Source: Aureimonas glaciei (GTDB lineage: Bacteria; Pseudomonadota; Alphaproteobacteria; Rhizobiales; Rhizobiaceae). From it: a DNA stretch of 56,291 nt. This document shows positions 43,369 through 52,463 of this stretch, piece after piece. The notes below the pieces were generated by a model. The model saw only the letters and a program-made list of their open reading frames with translations, did no database searches and was not told where the DNA came from. Within the stretch, counting starts at the first letter, position 1, and each line of letters starts with the position of its first letter. A program made the position numbers and the translations under genes. Where the stretch lies: NCBI RefSeq assembly GCF_014643375.1, contig NZ_BMJJ01000019.1, positions 1 to 56,291 on the forward strand. Reading direction: 5' to 3'.

Positions 43369-45150
43369 CTACTCCGCCGGCACGGCCGCCAGGTGTTTCG
43401 GGCGGCCTTTGTTGTAGGACATCGCCACCAGCACCACGGCCAGCCAGCCGAGCGCCAGAAAACCCCAGACCCCGCCATAGATCAGCGCCATGCCGATGAG
43501 GCCGGCCTGCAGCGTGTAGTAGGCCATCGGAATCAGCGTCATGCGGATGATCTCGCCCTCGCGGTCGGTCAGCCCGACCACGGCGGAGGCGGCCACCACG
43601 TTGTGCACGCAGATCATGTTGCCGGCCGCCCCGCCGACCGCCTGCAACGCGACGACGAGGATGGTGCCGAGACCGGCGAGGCCGATCTGCTCGGCTGCCG
43701 AGAACTGGAACAGCGAGAACATCATGTTCGACACCGTGTTCGATCCGGCGATGAAGGCGCCGAGCGCCCCGATCAGCGGCGCGAACAGCGGCCAGGCCTG
43801 GCCGGTGACGCCGGCGACGCTTTCCGCCAGCACCAGCGGCATGGATTCCAGCGGGCCGCGGCCGGTGTTGAGGAACACCTGCACCATCGGCACCGCCAAA
43901 AGCAGCGCCGGGGCCGCCGCGACCATGGTCCTCGCCGATCCCGCCCAGGCCCGGCCATAGGCCTTGCCGCTCATCCTGAACAGGAAGAAGGAGATGGCCG
44001 AGGCGAGGATCAGGATGATGCCGGGCGAGTAGAGCAGCTGAGCGCTCGCCCTGATGCCGGAGCCGAAGAGGTCGTCGAAGGCGAGCGTCGCCTCGGGCGA
44101 GGTCAGCGCCGCCTTCAGCGGCGGGATCACCCGCGTCGCCACCAGAAGCACGGCGACGATCAGATAGGGCGACCACGCCCGCATCAGCGAGATGTTGGCG
44201 CCGGGCGACGCCGCGAGCTCCGCCGCATCCGCCGGCTTCAGCGTGCCGAACCAATGCGCGTTCCAGCCGGCGCGGGCCGGAAACTCGAACCGGTCTTTGG
44301 GCACGAGAAAACCGCGCCTTGCCGCCGGCACGACGATGAGGAGCCCAATCAGGCCGCCGAGCAGCGACGGGAATTCCGGGCCGAGGATCCAGGCGACGAG
44401 GTAGTAGGGCACGGTGAAGGCGAGGCCCGCGAACAGCGCGAACTTCCAGACCCGGAAACCCTCGGCGAAGGAGCGGCTCTCGCCGAAGAAGCGGGTCAGC
44501 ATGCCGACCATGATCAGCGGGATCACGAAGCCGATCAGCGCGTGCACCATGGCGACGTTGACGGCAAGGGAAACGATGTATTCCGGCAGCGTCGTCGGCG
44601 CGATCGACGTCAGCACGCCCTCGTTGCCGGAAAGGCCGGTGGTGACGCCGACGAGCATCGGCGTGCCGACCGCGCCGAAGGAGACCGGCGTCGACTGGAT
44701 GATCAGCGTCACCAGCACCGCCGCCATGGCGGGAAAGCCGATGGCCACGAGCAGGGGTGCGGCGACCGCCGCCGGGGTGCCGAAGCCCGAGGCGCCCTCG
44801 ATCATCGAGCCGAACAGCCAGGCGATGATGATCGCCTGGATTCGCCGGTCCGGCGACAGATCGGTAAAGCCTTGGCGAATCGCCCGGATGGCGCCGCTCT
44901 CCTGCACGGTCGCAAGCAGAAGGATCGCGCCGAAGATGATGAACAGGAGCGTCAGCGCAGTGACGATGCCGTTGACGGTGGCGCCGCCGACGGTGCCGAT
45001 GTCGAGGCCCCAGACTGCCATCGCAAGGATCACGGTCGTCAGATAGGCGACGGTCATCGACAGTTTCGCCGATCGCCGGAGGACGACGAGCAGCACGAAA
45101 ACGATGGCGATCGGCATGAGCGCGAACGCGAACAGCAGGCCTTGCGGCAT
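43369..45150 (-). CDS. L-lactate permease (LctP/LldP family)
   Basis: 593-aa proton-coupled lactate/glycolate importer with about 13-14 helices. Family features are [29 protein letters not shown] (substrate site), [30 protein letters not shown] and [16 protein letters not shown], which occur in LldP/GlcA permeases. ATG preceded by AGGGAGGATTATT. No lactate dehydrogenase gene follows. The upstream spacer contains operator-like ATGATACC sites shared with the divergent oxidoreductase. Confidence 0.93.
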   Translation of the reverse strand: MPQGLLFAFALMPIAIVFVLLVVLRRSAKLSMTVAYLTTVILAMAVWGLDIGTVGGATVNGIVTALTLLFIIFGAILLLATVQESGAIRAIRQGFTDLSPDRRIQAIIIAWLFGSMIEGASGFGTPAAVAAPLLVAIGFPAMAAVLVTLIIQSTPVSFGAVGTPMLVGVTTGLSGNEGVLTSIAPTTLPEYIVSLAVNVAMVHALIGFVIPLIMVGMLTRFFGESRSFAEGFRVWKFALFAGLAFTVPYYLVAWILGPEFPSLLGGLIGLLIVVPAARRGFLVPKDRFEFPARAGWNAHWFGTLKPADAAELAASPGANISLMRAWSPYLIVAVLLVATRVIPPLKAALTSPEATLAFDDLFGSGIRASAQLLYSPGIILILASAISFFLFRMSGKAYGRAWAGSARTMVAAAPALLLAVPMVQVFLNTGRGPLESMPLVLAESVAGVTGQAWPLFAPLIGALGAFIAGSNTVSNMMFSLFQFSAAEQIGLAGLGTILVVALQAVGGAAGNMICVHNVVAASAVVGLTDREGEIIRMTLIPMAYYTLQAGLIGMALIYGGVWGFLALGWLAVVLVAMSYNKGRPKHLAAVPAE

Positions 45151-45224
45151 AATAATCCTCCCTGACGGTCTTTTGCGGGGAGGCTAGAGAGCCAAGGCGG
45201 CCATGGCCAATTTTTTCGGACGCA

Positions 45225-45299
45225 ATGATACCAATTGCTTAGGAGCATGGCCGCGGTCGCCGTCGTCCTTCAAGGGTGGAAACCGATCGGTATGATACC
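45225..45299. promoter_or_regulatory. Two operator-like ATGATACC sites in the permease/oxidoreductase spacer
   Basis: ATGATACC occurs at 45225-45232, followed by AATTG, and at 45292-45299 within a perfect odd-centred palindrome GGTAT-G-ATACC (45289-45299). The first site read on the minus strand, AATTGGTATCATT, resembles GntR-family (LldR-like) operators. One site is next to each divergent gene, fitting a shared regulator. Binding factor is not encoded in the window. Confidence 0.45.
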
Positions 45300-45335
45300 C
45301 ATGTTCAAGGGGAACCGAAGCCATTGGACAGCGCC

Positions 45336-46349
45336 ATGATCCCCTATTCCGTGCTCGATCTCTCGCCCATCCCCGAAGGCGGCACTGCCGCCGATGCGCT
45401 GGCGAACTCGCTCGCTCTGGCCCAGCACGCCGAGGCGCTGGGCTACAACCGCTTCTGGCTGGCTGAGCACCACAACATGACCGGCATCGCCAGCGCCGCG
45501 ACATCCGTCGTCATCGGTTTCGTCGCCGGCGGCACCAAGACCATCCGCGTCGGCTCGGGCGGCGTGATGCTCCCGAACCACGCGCCGCTGGTCATCGCCG
45601 AGCAGTTCGGCACGCTCGCCACGCTCTATCCCGGCCGAATCGACCTCGGCCTCGGCCGCGCCCCCGGCACAGACATGAATACCGCACGGGCGCTGCGCCG
45701 CAGCCTCGACAACTCGGACAATTTTCCGCAGGACGTGATGGAGCTTCTGGCCTATTTCGCCGAGGCCGGCCCGAACCAGCGCGTGCGCGCGGTTCCTGGC
45801 ATGGGTACCAACGTGCCGGTCTGGATCCTCGGTTCCAGCCTCTACGGCGCCCAGCTCGCCGCCCATCTCGGCCTGCCCTACGCCTTTGCCTCGCATTTCG
45901 CGCCGGCCGCGCTCGAACAGGCGATCGAGGTCTACCGCGCCACCTTCCAGCCTTCGGAATATCTGGAAAAGCCCTATTTCATGCTGGCGATGAACGTCTT
46001 TGCCGGCGAGACGGATGCCGAGGGGCGCCGCATCCGCACCTCGATGGAACAGGCCTTCGCCAATCTGAGGACCGGCCAGCCCGGCCCCTTGCCGCGCGCC
46101 GTCGACGACATCGACGCGGTGATCGATCCGCGGACGCGGGCGGGCGTCGACGAGGCCTTGGCCGTCTCCGCCACCGGCTCGCCGCAGACGGTCGCCCGCG
46201 AGATCGCCGCCCTCGTCGACCGCTATACGCCGGACGAGATCATCATCACCGGCCAGATCCACGATCAGGCGGCACGCCTGCGCTCCTTCGAGATCGCGGC
46301 CGAGGCGATGCGCCGGCTGAGGTCGCGGCAGGCGGCCGCGGCGGAGTAG
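45336..46349 (+). CDS. LLM-class flavin-dependent oxidoreductase
   Basis: 337-aa luciferase-like monooxygenase of the COG2141 type. Opening [22 protein letters not shown], then [25 protein letters not shown] (flavin/His motif), [39 protein letters not shown] and a final [25 protein letters not shown], all typical. Physiological substrate unknown. ATG 45336 is used; TTG 45324 four codons upstream has a slightly better Shine-Dalgarno and is possible. Divergent from lactate permease. Confidence 0.9.
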   Translation: MIPYSVLDLSPIPEGGTAADALANSLALAQHAEALGYNRFWLAEHHNMTGIASAATSVVIGFVAGGTKTIRVGSGGVMLPNHAPLVIAEQFGTLATLYPGRIDLGLGRAPGTDMNTARALRRSLDNSDNFPQDVMELLAYFAEAGPNQRVRAVPGMGTNVPVWILGSSLYGAQLAAHLGLPYAFASHFAPAALEQAIEVYRATFQPSEYLEKPYFMLAMNVFAGETDAEGRRIRTSMEQAFANLRTGQPGPLPRAVDDIDAVIDPRTRAGVDEALAVSATGSPQTVAREIAALVDRYTPDEIIITGQIHDQAARLRSFEIAAEAMRRLRSRQAAAAE

Positions 46350-46435
46350 GGAGGTTCGGTTCACACGATAACGCGCCGGCACTGATGCCGGCGCACTTCG
46401 CCTCTGCAGAAACTGGCAATACCTTCAAAGACTTC

Positions 46436-46568
46436 GTCATCCCGGGCTTGACCCGGAATCCATGCCGAGGCGCTGTCCCCTGCCCCATTGGGTCAGGATC
46501 GGGAATGTCCGCCGTCCTCGATCATGTTCGGCGATTTGGCATGGGTCCCGGATCAAGTCCGGGATGAC
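46436..46568. repeat. Palindromic repeat element, copy 1
   Basis: Starts GTCATCCCGGGCTTGACCCGG and ends with the inverted form CCCGGATCAAGTCCGGGATGAC. This GTCATCCCGGG-type inverted repeat is a dispersed REP/MITE-like element common in alphaproteobacterial intergenic DNA. Copy 2 starts 198 bp later. Confidence 0.85.
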
Positions 46569-46633
46569 TATTTGGAGAGGACGGTGCTTGGCATTCGGCA
46601 GGCAACGAAGCTTCTTGCAACCCTTTCAGATTA

Positions 46634-46765
46634 GTCATCCCGGGCTTGACCCGGGACCCATGCCGAGGCGCTGTCCCTGCCAAATCGGGTCAGGATTGGG
46701 AATGTGCGCCGTCCTCGATCATGTTCAGCGATTTGGAATGGGTCCCGGATCAAGTCCGGGATGAC
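46634..46765. repeat. Palindromic repeat element, copy 2
   Basis: Nearly identical to copy 1, including the internal GCCGAGGCGCTGTCCC and GCCGTCCTCGATCATGTTC blocks. Linker sequence after each copy (GGAGAGGACGGTGC...CATTCGGCAGGC) is also repeated, showing duplication of the whole ~198-bp unit, not independent insertion. Confidence 0.85.
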
Positions 46766-46830
46766 TATCCGGAGAGGACGGTGCCGTGCATTCGGCAGGC
46801 GGCGATATGTTCTGCCACCCTCCAACATTC

Positions 46831-46920
46831 GTCCTTCCAGGCTCGACCCAAAATCCATGCCGAGGCGCCTGTCCCTAAGCAAAGTGGTCGTCACCCCTAG
46901 CGCCATCGCCATGGGATGAC
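46831..46920. repeat. Palindromic repeat element, degenerate copy 3
   Basis: Begins 197 bp after copy 2 with a decayed left arm (GTCCTTCCAGGCTCGACCC), keeps ATCCATGCCGAGGCGC, loses the middle, and ends ATGGGATGACGATCCGGA. A shorter, older relative of the two intact copies. Confidence 0.7.
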
Positions 46921-47067
46921 GATCCGGAAAGGGCGTGCGACTCGGCCGCCGGAAGCCTCTTTCCCTGCAGGGTCGCTCCCCCTGCCGCGTGGACTCTCGA
47001 CGGAGGCTTCCGGATGGGGCCGAAGGGATGGGAGCCGGCCACTCTGGCTCCACTCCCGACACCCGCC

Positions 47068-47751
47068 CTACGGCATCAGCTTGTAGCCGCCCGATTCCGT
47101 CACGATCAGCCGAGCATTCGACGGGTCGGGCTCGATCTTCTGGCGCAGGCGGTAGACATGCGTCTCCAGCGTGTGGGTGGTGACGCCGGAATTGTAGCCC
47201 CAGACCTCCTCCAAGAGGATGTCGCGGGTGATCACCTTGCGGTCGGCGCGGTAGAGATAGCGGATGATCGCCGTCTCCTTCTCGGTCAGCCGCACCTTGC
47301 CGCCGCGATCGTCGACGAGGATCTTCTGGCTCGGCTTGAAGATATAGGGGCCGACCTGAAAAGTGGCGTCCTCGCTCTGCTCGTGCTGGCGAAGCTGCGC
47401 GCGGATGCGGGCGAGCAGCACGGCGAAGCGGAACGGCTTCGTCACGTAGTCGTTGGCGCCGGCTTCCAGTCCGAGGATGGTGTCGGAATCGGTGTCGTGG
47501 CCGGTCAGGATGATGATCGGCGCCTTGAAGCCGGATTTCCGCAAGACCTTGACGGCTTCGCGGCCATCCATGTCGGGCAGGCCGACATCCATGCACACCA
47601 GATCGATCAGCCCGGCCCGCGCCGCGGCGATGCCCTTGGCCGCGCTCGATTCCTGCAGGACGGTGAATTCCTCGTGCAGCGACAGCTGCTCGGCCAGAGT
47701 CTGCCTCAGGTCGTCATCGTCATCGACGATCAGAATGCTGCGTGCGCTCAT
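47068..47751 (-). CDS. OmpR-family response regulator (CenR-like)
   Basis: 227 aa. Receiver domain with acidic pocket DDDDD (10-14), phospho-acceptor Asp55 (CMDVGLPD), Thr in ILTGHD and Lys105 (TKPFRF). A winged-helix DNA-binding domain follows (~130-225): VRLTEKETAIIRYLYRA, EVWGYNSGVTTHTLETHVYRLRQKIEPD, ESGGYKLMP. It closely resembles the conserved alphaproteobacterial CenR-type envelope regulator, but I assign that only tentatively. No histidine kinase gene is adjacent. Divergent from an L,D-transpeptidase gene, a plausible target given the link of such regulators to the cell envelope. Confidence 0.9.
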   Translation of the reverse strand: MSARSILIVDDDDDLRQTLAEQLSLHEEFTVLQESSAAKGIAAARAGLIDLVCMDVGLPDMDGREAVKVLRKSGFKAPIIILTGHDTDSDTILGLEAGANDYVTKPFRFAVLLARIRAQLRQHEQSEDATFQVGPYIFKPSQKILVDDRGGKVRLTEKETAIIRYLYRADRKVITRDILLEEVWGYNSGVTTHTLETHVYRLRQKIEPDPSNARLIVTESGGYKLMP

Positions 47752-47858
47752 GGGTGAACTATGATCCCCGACTGGATTTCAGACTGGCTCGTTTTCATCG
47801 CTGGCTAAAGGTACAGCTGCCTATGACGGTTTGAAATAGGTCTAGTCTCGGCGTTGTC

Positions 47859-48395
47859 ATGCAAAAAACCGTATCTTCCGTCGTGCTCCGCGTCCGGCGC
47901 TCGCCCCTTTCGCGCTCCCGCGGCATTCTCCAGGCCGGACCGTTGCGCCTCCCCTGTGCGCTCGGACGCTCCGGCACGACCGCCTTGAAGCGGGAGGGCG
48001 ACGGCGCCACCCCGCTGGCCAGCATGGCCCTCCTAGAGGCCGTTCGCCGATCTGGTCGGCTCGTTGGTCTTTGCCCGGCGCTTCCCGCCCGCTGGTCGCG
48101 GCCCAGTAGCGGCTGGTGCGACGCACCGCTGCATGCGTCTTACAACCGACCCGTGCGCTTCCCGTTCCCTGCGAGCGCCGAAACCCTGCAACGACAGGAC
48201 CGGCTCTATGATGTCGTGGTCGTCCTCGACTGGAACATCGCCCGTCGCCAGCGCGGCGGGGGGAGCGCCATCTTCCTGCACGTCGCCCATGGCGACTATC
48301 GGCCGACCGAGGGCTGCGTCGCTGTGTCGCCTGCCGACATGCGGCGCCTGCAACCCTTCCTGCGCCCCGGCGTGCGGCTCCTTGTCTCGGGCTGA
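47859..48395 (+). CDS. L,D-transpeptidase (YkuD-domain) family protein
   Basis: 178 aa. The domain spans most of the protein: RGILQAGPLRLPCALGRSG, KREGDGATP, GWCDAPLHASYNRPVRFPFPASAE, then RLYDVVVVLDWN, and the catalytic region SAIFLHVAHGDYRPTEGCVAVS with His141 and nucleophile Cys153. This matches L,D-transpeptidases that form 3-3 peptidoglycan crosslinks or attach proteins to peptidoglycan. No signal peptide is evident, unlike most; the basic N terminus is short, so export is uncertain. Divergent from the response regulator, with about 107 bp between them. Confidence 0.87.
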   Translation: MQKTVSSVVLRVRRSPLSRSRGILQAGPLRLPCALGRSGTTALKREGDGATPLASMALLEAVRRSGRLVGLCPALPARWSRPSSGWCDAPLHASYNRPVRFPFPASAETLQRQDRLYDVVVVLDWNIARRQRGGGSAIFLHVAHGDYRPTEGCVAVSPADMRRLQPFLRPGVRLLVSG

Positions 48396-48469
48396 AAGGG
48401 AACGGCGATCGGAGCGACACGTTGGGTCACGACTTCCCACTTTCCGGGCTGGCCCGACAGGAGGATTGC

Positions 48470-50776
48470 ATGGACCGCAGCGAGATCACCGACAATCCCG
48501 TCATCAAGGCCTATGATCAGCCCTCCGGCGGCTGGGGCTCGCTGAAATCGGTGATGGAAAAGACCCTGGCCGAGGGCCTGTCGGTCGAGACCATGTACGA
48601 GATGCTGCGCAAGCAGAACAAGGCGGACGGCTATGCCTGCGTCTCCTGCTCATGGGCCAAGCCCGCCGAGCCGCATCTGGCCGAGTTCTGCGAGAACGGC
48701 GCCAAGGCCACCGTCTGGGAAGTCACGCGCAAGCGCTGCGACCGCGCCTTCTTCGCGAAACACCGCGTCAGCGAATTGCGCCACTGGACGGACCACGATC
48801 TGGAGAAGCAGGGCCGCCTGACGACGCCGATGCGCTACGACGCCTCGCTCGATCAGTACATCCCGGTGAAGTGGGAGGACGCGTTTCGCGAGATCGGTGC
48901 CGAGCTTCAGGCGCTCAATCCCGATTCCGCCGTGTTCTACGTCTCGGGCCGCGCCTCGCTCGAGGCCTCCTACATGTGGCAGCTGTTCTCGCGCATCTAC
49001 GGCTCGCCGAACCTGCCGGACTCCTCCAACATGTGCCACGAGTCGACCTCGGTCGGCCTGCCGAAATCGATCGGCTCGCCCGTCGGCACGGTGCAGATCG
49101 AAGATTTCGATCTGGCCGACATGCTGTTCTTCTTCGGCCACAACACCGGCACCAACGCGCCGCGCCTGCTGCACCAGGTGCACGACGCCCGCCAGCGCGG
49201 CGTGCCGGTGGTCACCTTCAACCCGCTGCAGGAGCGCGGGCTGATGCGCTTCAAGGATCCGCAGTCGCCGGCGGAGATGCTATCGCCGGGCGACGGCGTC
49301 AAAATGTCGAGCGACTATTTCCAACTGCGTCCGGGTGGCGACATCGCCGCGATGACCGGCATCGCCAAGGCCGTGCTCGCCCTCGACGACGCGGCCATCG
49401 CCGACGGGCGCCCGCGCATTCTCGACACCGCCTTCATCGCCGAACACGGCCACGGCTTCGAGGACTTCGAGGCCTTTGTCCGTGGCCAGTCCTGGGAGGA
49501 GATCGAGCGTTGCTCGGGCCTCGACCGCGACAGCCTCGAGCATGTCGGCCGCCTCTATTCCCGCGCCGAAAGGGTCATCGCCAATTACGGCATGGGCCTC
49601 ACCCAGCACCGGCACGGCACCGAAAACGTCCAGATGCTGTGCAATCTCTTGCTGATGCGCGGCAATATCGGCAAGCCCGGCGCCGGCATCTCGCCGATCC
49701 GCGGCCATTCCAACGTCCAGGGCCAGCGCACGGTCGGCATTTCCGAAAAGCCCGAGCTCGTGCCGCTCGACAAGCTGGCCGAATTCTACGCCTTCGAGCC
49801 GCCCCGCCACAAAGGCCTCGACACGGTCGAGGCGTGCAAGGGGATCATCGACGGGTCGGTGAAGGCCTTCGTCTCCCTCGGCGGCAATTTCTCCCGAGCC
49901 GCGCCCGAGACGGCGCTGCTGGAAGAGGCCTGGCGGAAACTGCGGCTATCGGTGCAGATCTCGACCAAGCTGAACCGCAACCATCTCCTGCCCGGCGAAG
50001 TGACCTACATCCTGCCCTGCCTCGGCCGCATCGAGGACGACCGCCAGGCGAGCGGCCTGCAGCATGTCTCGATGGAGGATTCCACCGCCTGCATCCACGG
50101 CTCGATCGGCTGGAGCCCACCGGCCTCGCCCGAACTCCTGTCGGAGCCGAAAATCATCGCGGAACTGGCTAAGGCGACCATCCCCGGGCGCTCCAATATC
50201 GACTGGGATTTCTGGGTCGCCGACTATTCGAGGGTCCGCGACGAGATCGCGCGCACCTATCCGAAGGATTTCTCGAACTTCAACGCGCGCTTCCTTCAGC
50301 CCGGCGGTTTCCACCGCGATCTCGCCGCCTGCAAGCGCGAATGGAACACGGAGAACAAGAAGGCGAATTTCCTCACGCCCTCCGGTTTCGACGTCAATCC
50401 AAACATTGAGGTCGACGGGAAGAACATCCTGTCGCTGATGACCATCCGCTCCAACGACCAGTTCAACACCACGGTCTACGGCTATGACGACCGACTGCGC
50501 GGCATCCAGGGCACGCGCATGGTGATCCTGATGAACGCCGAGGACATGAAGCGGCTGAACCTGCGGGACGACGACCGCGTCGACCTCGCCACCCATGCCG
50601 ACGACGGCGTCGACCGCCGCGTCTGCGATCTCAGGGTGCATGCCTTTTCGATCCCGAAAGGGGCGATCGCCGGCTATTTTCCCGAGCTCAACCCGCTCGT
50701 CCCGCTCTGGCACCACGCCGAAGGCTCGCATACACCGGCCTCGAAGGCGATCCCGGTGGAGATCGTTCGGCGATAG
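48470..50776 (+). CDS. FdhF/YdeP-family molybdopterin oxidoreductase
   Basis: 768 aa. Alpha subunit-like enzyme of the formate-dehydrogenase superfamily. N-terminal GYACVSCSWAKP with a Cys pair (the FDCPGCAWP region of YdeP) and CENGAKATVWE are family-specific; NMCHESTSVGLP, GHNTGTNAPRLLHQV, NYGMGLTQHRHGTENVQM and RGHSNVQGQRTVGI bind the bis-MGD cofactor; the C-terminal DDRVDLATHADDG is a molydopterin-dinucleotide-binding fold. The electron acceptor and substrate are unknown; E. coli YdeP relates to acid resistance. Start ATG 48470 behind AGGAGG. 74 bp after the transpeptidase gene; no fdhD or moa genes nearby. Confidence 0.92.
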   Translation: MDRSEITDNPVIKAYDQPSGGWGSLKSVMEKTLAEGLSVETMYEMLRKQNKADGYACVSCSWAKPAEPHLAEFCENGAKATVWEVTRKRCDRAFFAKHRVSELRHWTDHDLEKQGRLTTPMRYDASLDQYIPVKWEDAFREIGAELQALNPDSAVFYVSGRASLEASYMWQLFSRIYGSPNLPDSSNMCHESTSVGLPKSIGSPVGTVQIEDFDLADMLFFFGHNTGTNAPRLLHQVHDARQRGVPVVTFNPLQERGLMRFKDPQSPAEMLSPGDGVKMSSDYFQLRPGGDIAAMTGIAKAVLALDDAAIADGRPRILDTAFIAEHGHGFEDFEAFVRGQSWEEIERCSGLDRDSLEHVGRLYSRAERVIANYGMGLTQHRHGTENVQMLCNLLLMRGNIGKPGAGISPIRGHSNVQGQRTVGISEKPELVPLDKLAEFYAFEPPRHKGLDTVEACKGIIDGSVKAFVSLGGNFSRAAPETALLEEAWRKLRLSVQISTKLNRNHLLPGEVTYILPCLGRIEDDRQASGLQHVSMEDSTACIHGSIGWSPPASPELLSEPKIIAELAKATIPGRSNIDWDFWVADYSRVRDEIARTYPKDFSNFNARFLQPGGFHRDLAACKREWNTENKKANFLTPSGFDVNPNIEVDGKNILSLMTIRSNDQFNTTVYGYDDRLRGIQGTRMVILMNAEDMKRLNLRDDDRVDLATHADDGVDRRVCDLRVHAFSIPKGAIAGYFPELNPLVPLWHHAEGSHTPASKAIPVEIVRR

Positions 50777-51077
50777 CGGCCCTACAGATTTGGCCGGGGG
50801 TGCAGCCGTCTACGTGGGCCGGGTTGAGGGTACTCGAGGAGGCATCGGCTCGTAGGGCGCCATTCTTCTCCCCTCCGGGGAGAAGGTGGCCGCGCAGCGG
50901 CCGGAAGAGGGGGTGCGACCTGTCCAGAAACGGTGTCGCCGCTCCGCGCCACCCCTCATCGCCCTGCCGGGCACTTCTCCCCGGTGGGGAGAAGAAGCAG
51001 CTGCCTCATTGGCGCACAAAAAATCCGGCTTGCGCCGGCTCTTGTCGCCCAACCCTTTTCCGCCGGACTCGGCCTTG
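50777..51077. other. 301-bp spacer with REP-like element
   Basis: No gene supported. Most of it is the repeat at 50865-50994. The final part precedes the convergent DUF167 gene. Confidence 0.55.
50865..50994. repeat. REP-like element with CTTCTCCCC...GGGGAGAAG ends, copy A
   Basis: Left end CTTCTCCCCTCCGGGGAGAAG and right end CTTCTCCCCGGTGGGGAGAAG are small hairpins enclosing GC-rich DNA. The right part (CCCCTCATCGCCCTGCCGGGCACTTCTCCCC) recurs in inverse orientation at 56104. Dispersed CTTCTCCCC repeats are frequent in Rhizobiales intergenic DNA. Confidence 0.75.
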
Positions 51078-51413
51078 TCAGCCGACGGACGGCAGTGACG
51101 CTACCAGTCGCTCGAGTGCCTCGCGCAGCGTCGCCGCCTCGCCCGTGGCGCGCACGCTCTTGACGCGGCCCTTGCCGCCGCTGTCGAGGCCGAGGCTGGA
51201 TTTCGGCAGCTTCAGCGCCTTGGCCAGCACCGCGATGAGCGCGGCGTTGGCGGCACCATCTTCGGGAAGCGCCCTGACGCGGACGAGCAGCACCGCCCGC
51301 CCATCCGGTGCGAGGCCCGCACCGTCGATCCGGTCGGCCGAGGATTTCGGCGTCAGCCGCACGCGCAGGGTCAGTCCCTCGCCGGAAAGCTCGGCGAAGG
51401 CGGGCAGGCTCAG
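51078..51413 (-). CDS. DUF167 (YggU) family protein with atypical start
   Basis: About 111 aa. Core LRVRLTPKSSADRIDGAG, DGRAVLLVRVRALPEDGAANAALIAVLAKALKLPKSSL and a final VRATGEAATLREALERL match DUF167/YggU. Function unknown. Homology begins before any ATG, GTG or TTG: the only codon at the right place is CTG (51413), overlapping the yggT stop; a GTG at 51362 would cut a beta strand. Translation may be coupled to yggT. The start is therefore uncertain. YggT-YggU adjacency is common. Confidence 0.8.
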   Translation of the reverse strand: MSLPAFAELSGEGLTLRVRLTPKSSADRIDGAGLAPDGRAVLLVRVRALPEDGAANAALIAVLAKALKLPKSSLGLDSGGKGRVKSVRATGEAATLREALERLVASLPSVG

Positions 51414-51712
51414 ATGCCGGCCCGGACGACTGCCGGCGCGATGTAGATGAGGATCAGCTGCTGCAGGAAGAAGATCCCGAGCAGCACCACCAGCGGCGAC
51501 AGGTCGATGCCGCCGAGGTCGGGCAGGACACGGCGGATCGGCCGGTAGAGCGGTTCGGTCGCGCGGTAGAAGAAGCGCCCGACCTGATCGACGAACTGGT
51601 TGCCGGGATTGATGATGTTGAAGGCGTAGAGCCAGGACAGGATCGCCGACAGAATGATCAGCCACCACAGCATATCGAGGACGAGGAGGACGACTTGCAG
51701 GACAGCCAGCAT
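51410..51712 (-). CDS. YggT family membrane protein
   Basis: 100 aa. Two hydrophobic stretches (3-28 and 73-97) flank the conserved FNIINPGNQFVDQVGRFFYRATEPLYRPIRRVLPDLGGIDLSPLVV segment of YggT. Proposed role in osmotic or cell-division functions, not proven. Upstream gene of the DUF167 pair, with overlapping stop. Confidence 0.92.
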   Translation of the reverse strand: MLAVLQVVLLVLDMLWWLIILSAILSWLYAFNIINPGNQFVDQVGRFFYRATEPLYRPIRRVLPDLGGIDLSPLVVLLGIFFLQQLILIYIAPAVVRAGI

Positions 51713-51996
51713 GGAAAAACCTTCGTGAGATCGGCTTCCATGTAACGGCGGGACGGCATTGGCGCAAGGAGCGGCCGGGCATCCGGGCGCCCGGCACGTC
51801 GATCCGGTTACTCAGGCCTTTCCACCCGACCGTTAGATCCCGGCCCCCCGCTGGTCCGCGTTCGGAACCCGCCAGCCGCCGGTGCGGCGACGCGGCACCC
51901 GCCCAGGCCTGTCGCCTGCTCGGTGCCTCCTCGCCCCGCCTTCCGCCGCGCTTGACAGTTCCAGCCGCGCCCTCTAAATCCCGCCCACTGGTGAAT
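51713..51996. other. 284-bp spacer before tRNA-Ala
   Basis: Divergent promoter region of yggT and the tRNA. No gene seen; contains the tRNA promoter and a self-complementary GCCGGGC...GCCCGGC patch around 51776-51797. Confidence 0.5.
51952..51980 (+). promoter_or_regulatory. Promoter of tRNA-Ala
   Basis: Perfect -35 TTGACA (51952-51957), 17-nt spacer, then TAAATC (51975-51980). The predicted start is 9-12 nt before the mature tRNA end. Confidence 0.65.
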
Positions 51997-52072
<76 letters not shown>

Positions 52073-52200
52073 GTCACTTCATTTGACCGATTATTCTTCC
52101 GGGCCGATCTGAAAGATCGCGTCGTCGAAGCCCTGCCTTGTCTGCCGCGCAGCAAGGACCCGTAGAACGCACCGAATGCCTTGCCTTAGAGGCGTCGCGA

Positions 52201-52455
52201 TCAGGTCTGCGAGGCGCGTATGGCGTCGATGACGATCTGAAGTTCTTCCGATCCGGCGTCCGTCAGCCGGCCGCGGGCGCCATGAGTTTCGATCAGGCCC
52301 TCCGCTTCCAGCTCCGCCAGCCCGTCGGAATCGGCCTTGTGGCCATGCCCGTCGTCCAGAACGATTTCTCCGACCATCTCCCCGCTGGACAGCGAATGGT
52401 AGGCGGCGAAGACGAGGATCGAAATGGCTTTGTCGCTCAGATGCTGTTCGCTCAT
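52201..52455 (-). CDS. Hypothetical 84-aa protein
   Basis: Begins MSEQHLSDKAISILVFAAYHSL and continues with an acidic/helical region (DDGHGHKADSDGLAELEAEGLIETHG) ending IDAIRASQT. The AELEAEGLIETHGARGRLTDAGSEEL part resembles the wing of a small winged-helix fold, suggesting DNA or protein binding, but I name no family. Composition and codon use look coding. Starts 8 bp after the small membrane ORF on the same strand, suggesting a two-gene unit. Confidence 0.7.
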   Translation of the reverse strand: MSEQHLSDKAISILVFAAYHSLSSGEMVGEIVLDDGHGHKADSDGLAELEAEGLIETHGARGRLTDAGSEELQIVIDAIRASQT

Positions 52456-52463
52456 CCCGGGAC

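Larger units (their letters stand above)
46350..47067. other. 718-bp spacer dominated by tandem palindromic repeats
   Basis: No genes. Three tandem ~198-bp units (46436-46920) fill most of it. To the right, CGGAAGCCTC/GAGGCTTCCG arms (near 46947-46957 and 46999-47009) enclose a further potential hairpin close to the 3' end of the response-regulator gene. Confidence 0.6.

Noticed and set aside
43306-45165. 619-codon open frame antisense to lactate permease
   Set aside because: Charged Arg/Asp/His-rich shadow frame; the permease is certain.
46462-46764. 100-codon frame with HPGLDPGP and IKSGMT motifs
   Set aside because: These peptides are well-known false translations of GTCATCCCGGG palindromic repeats.
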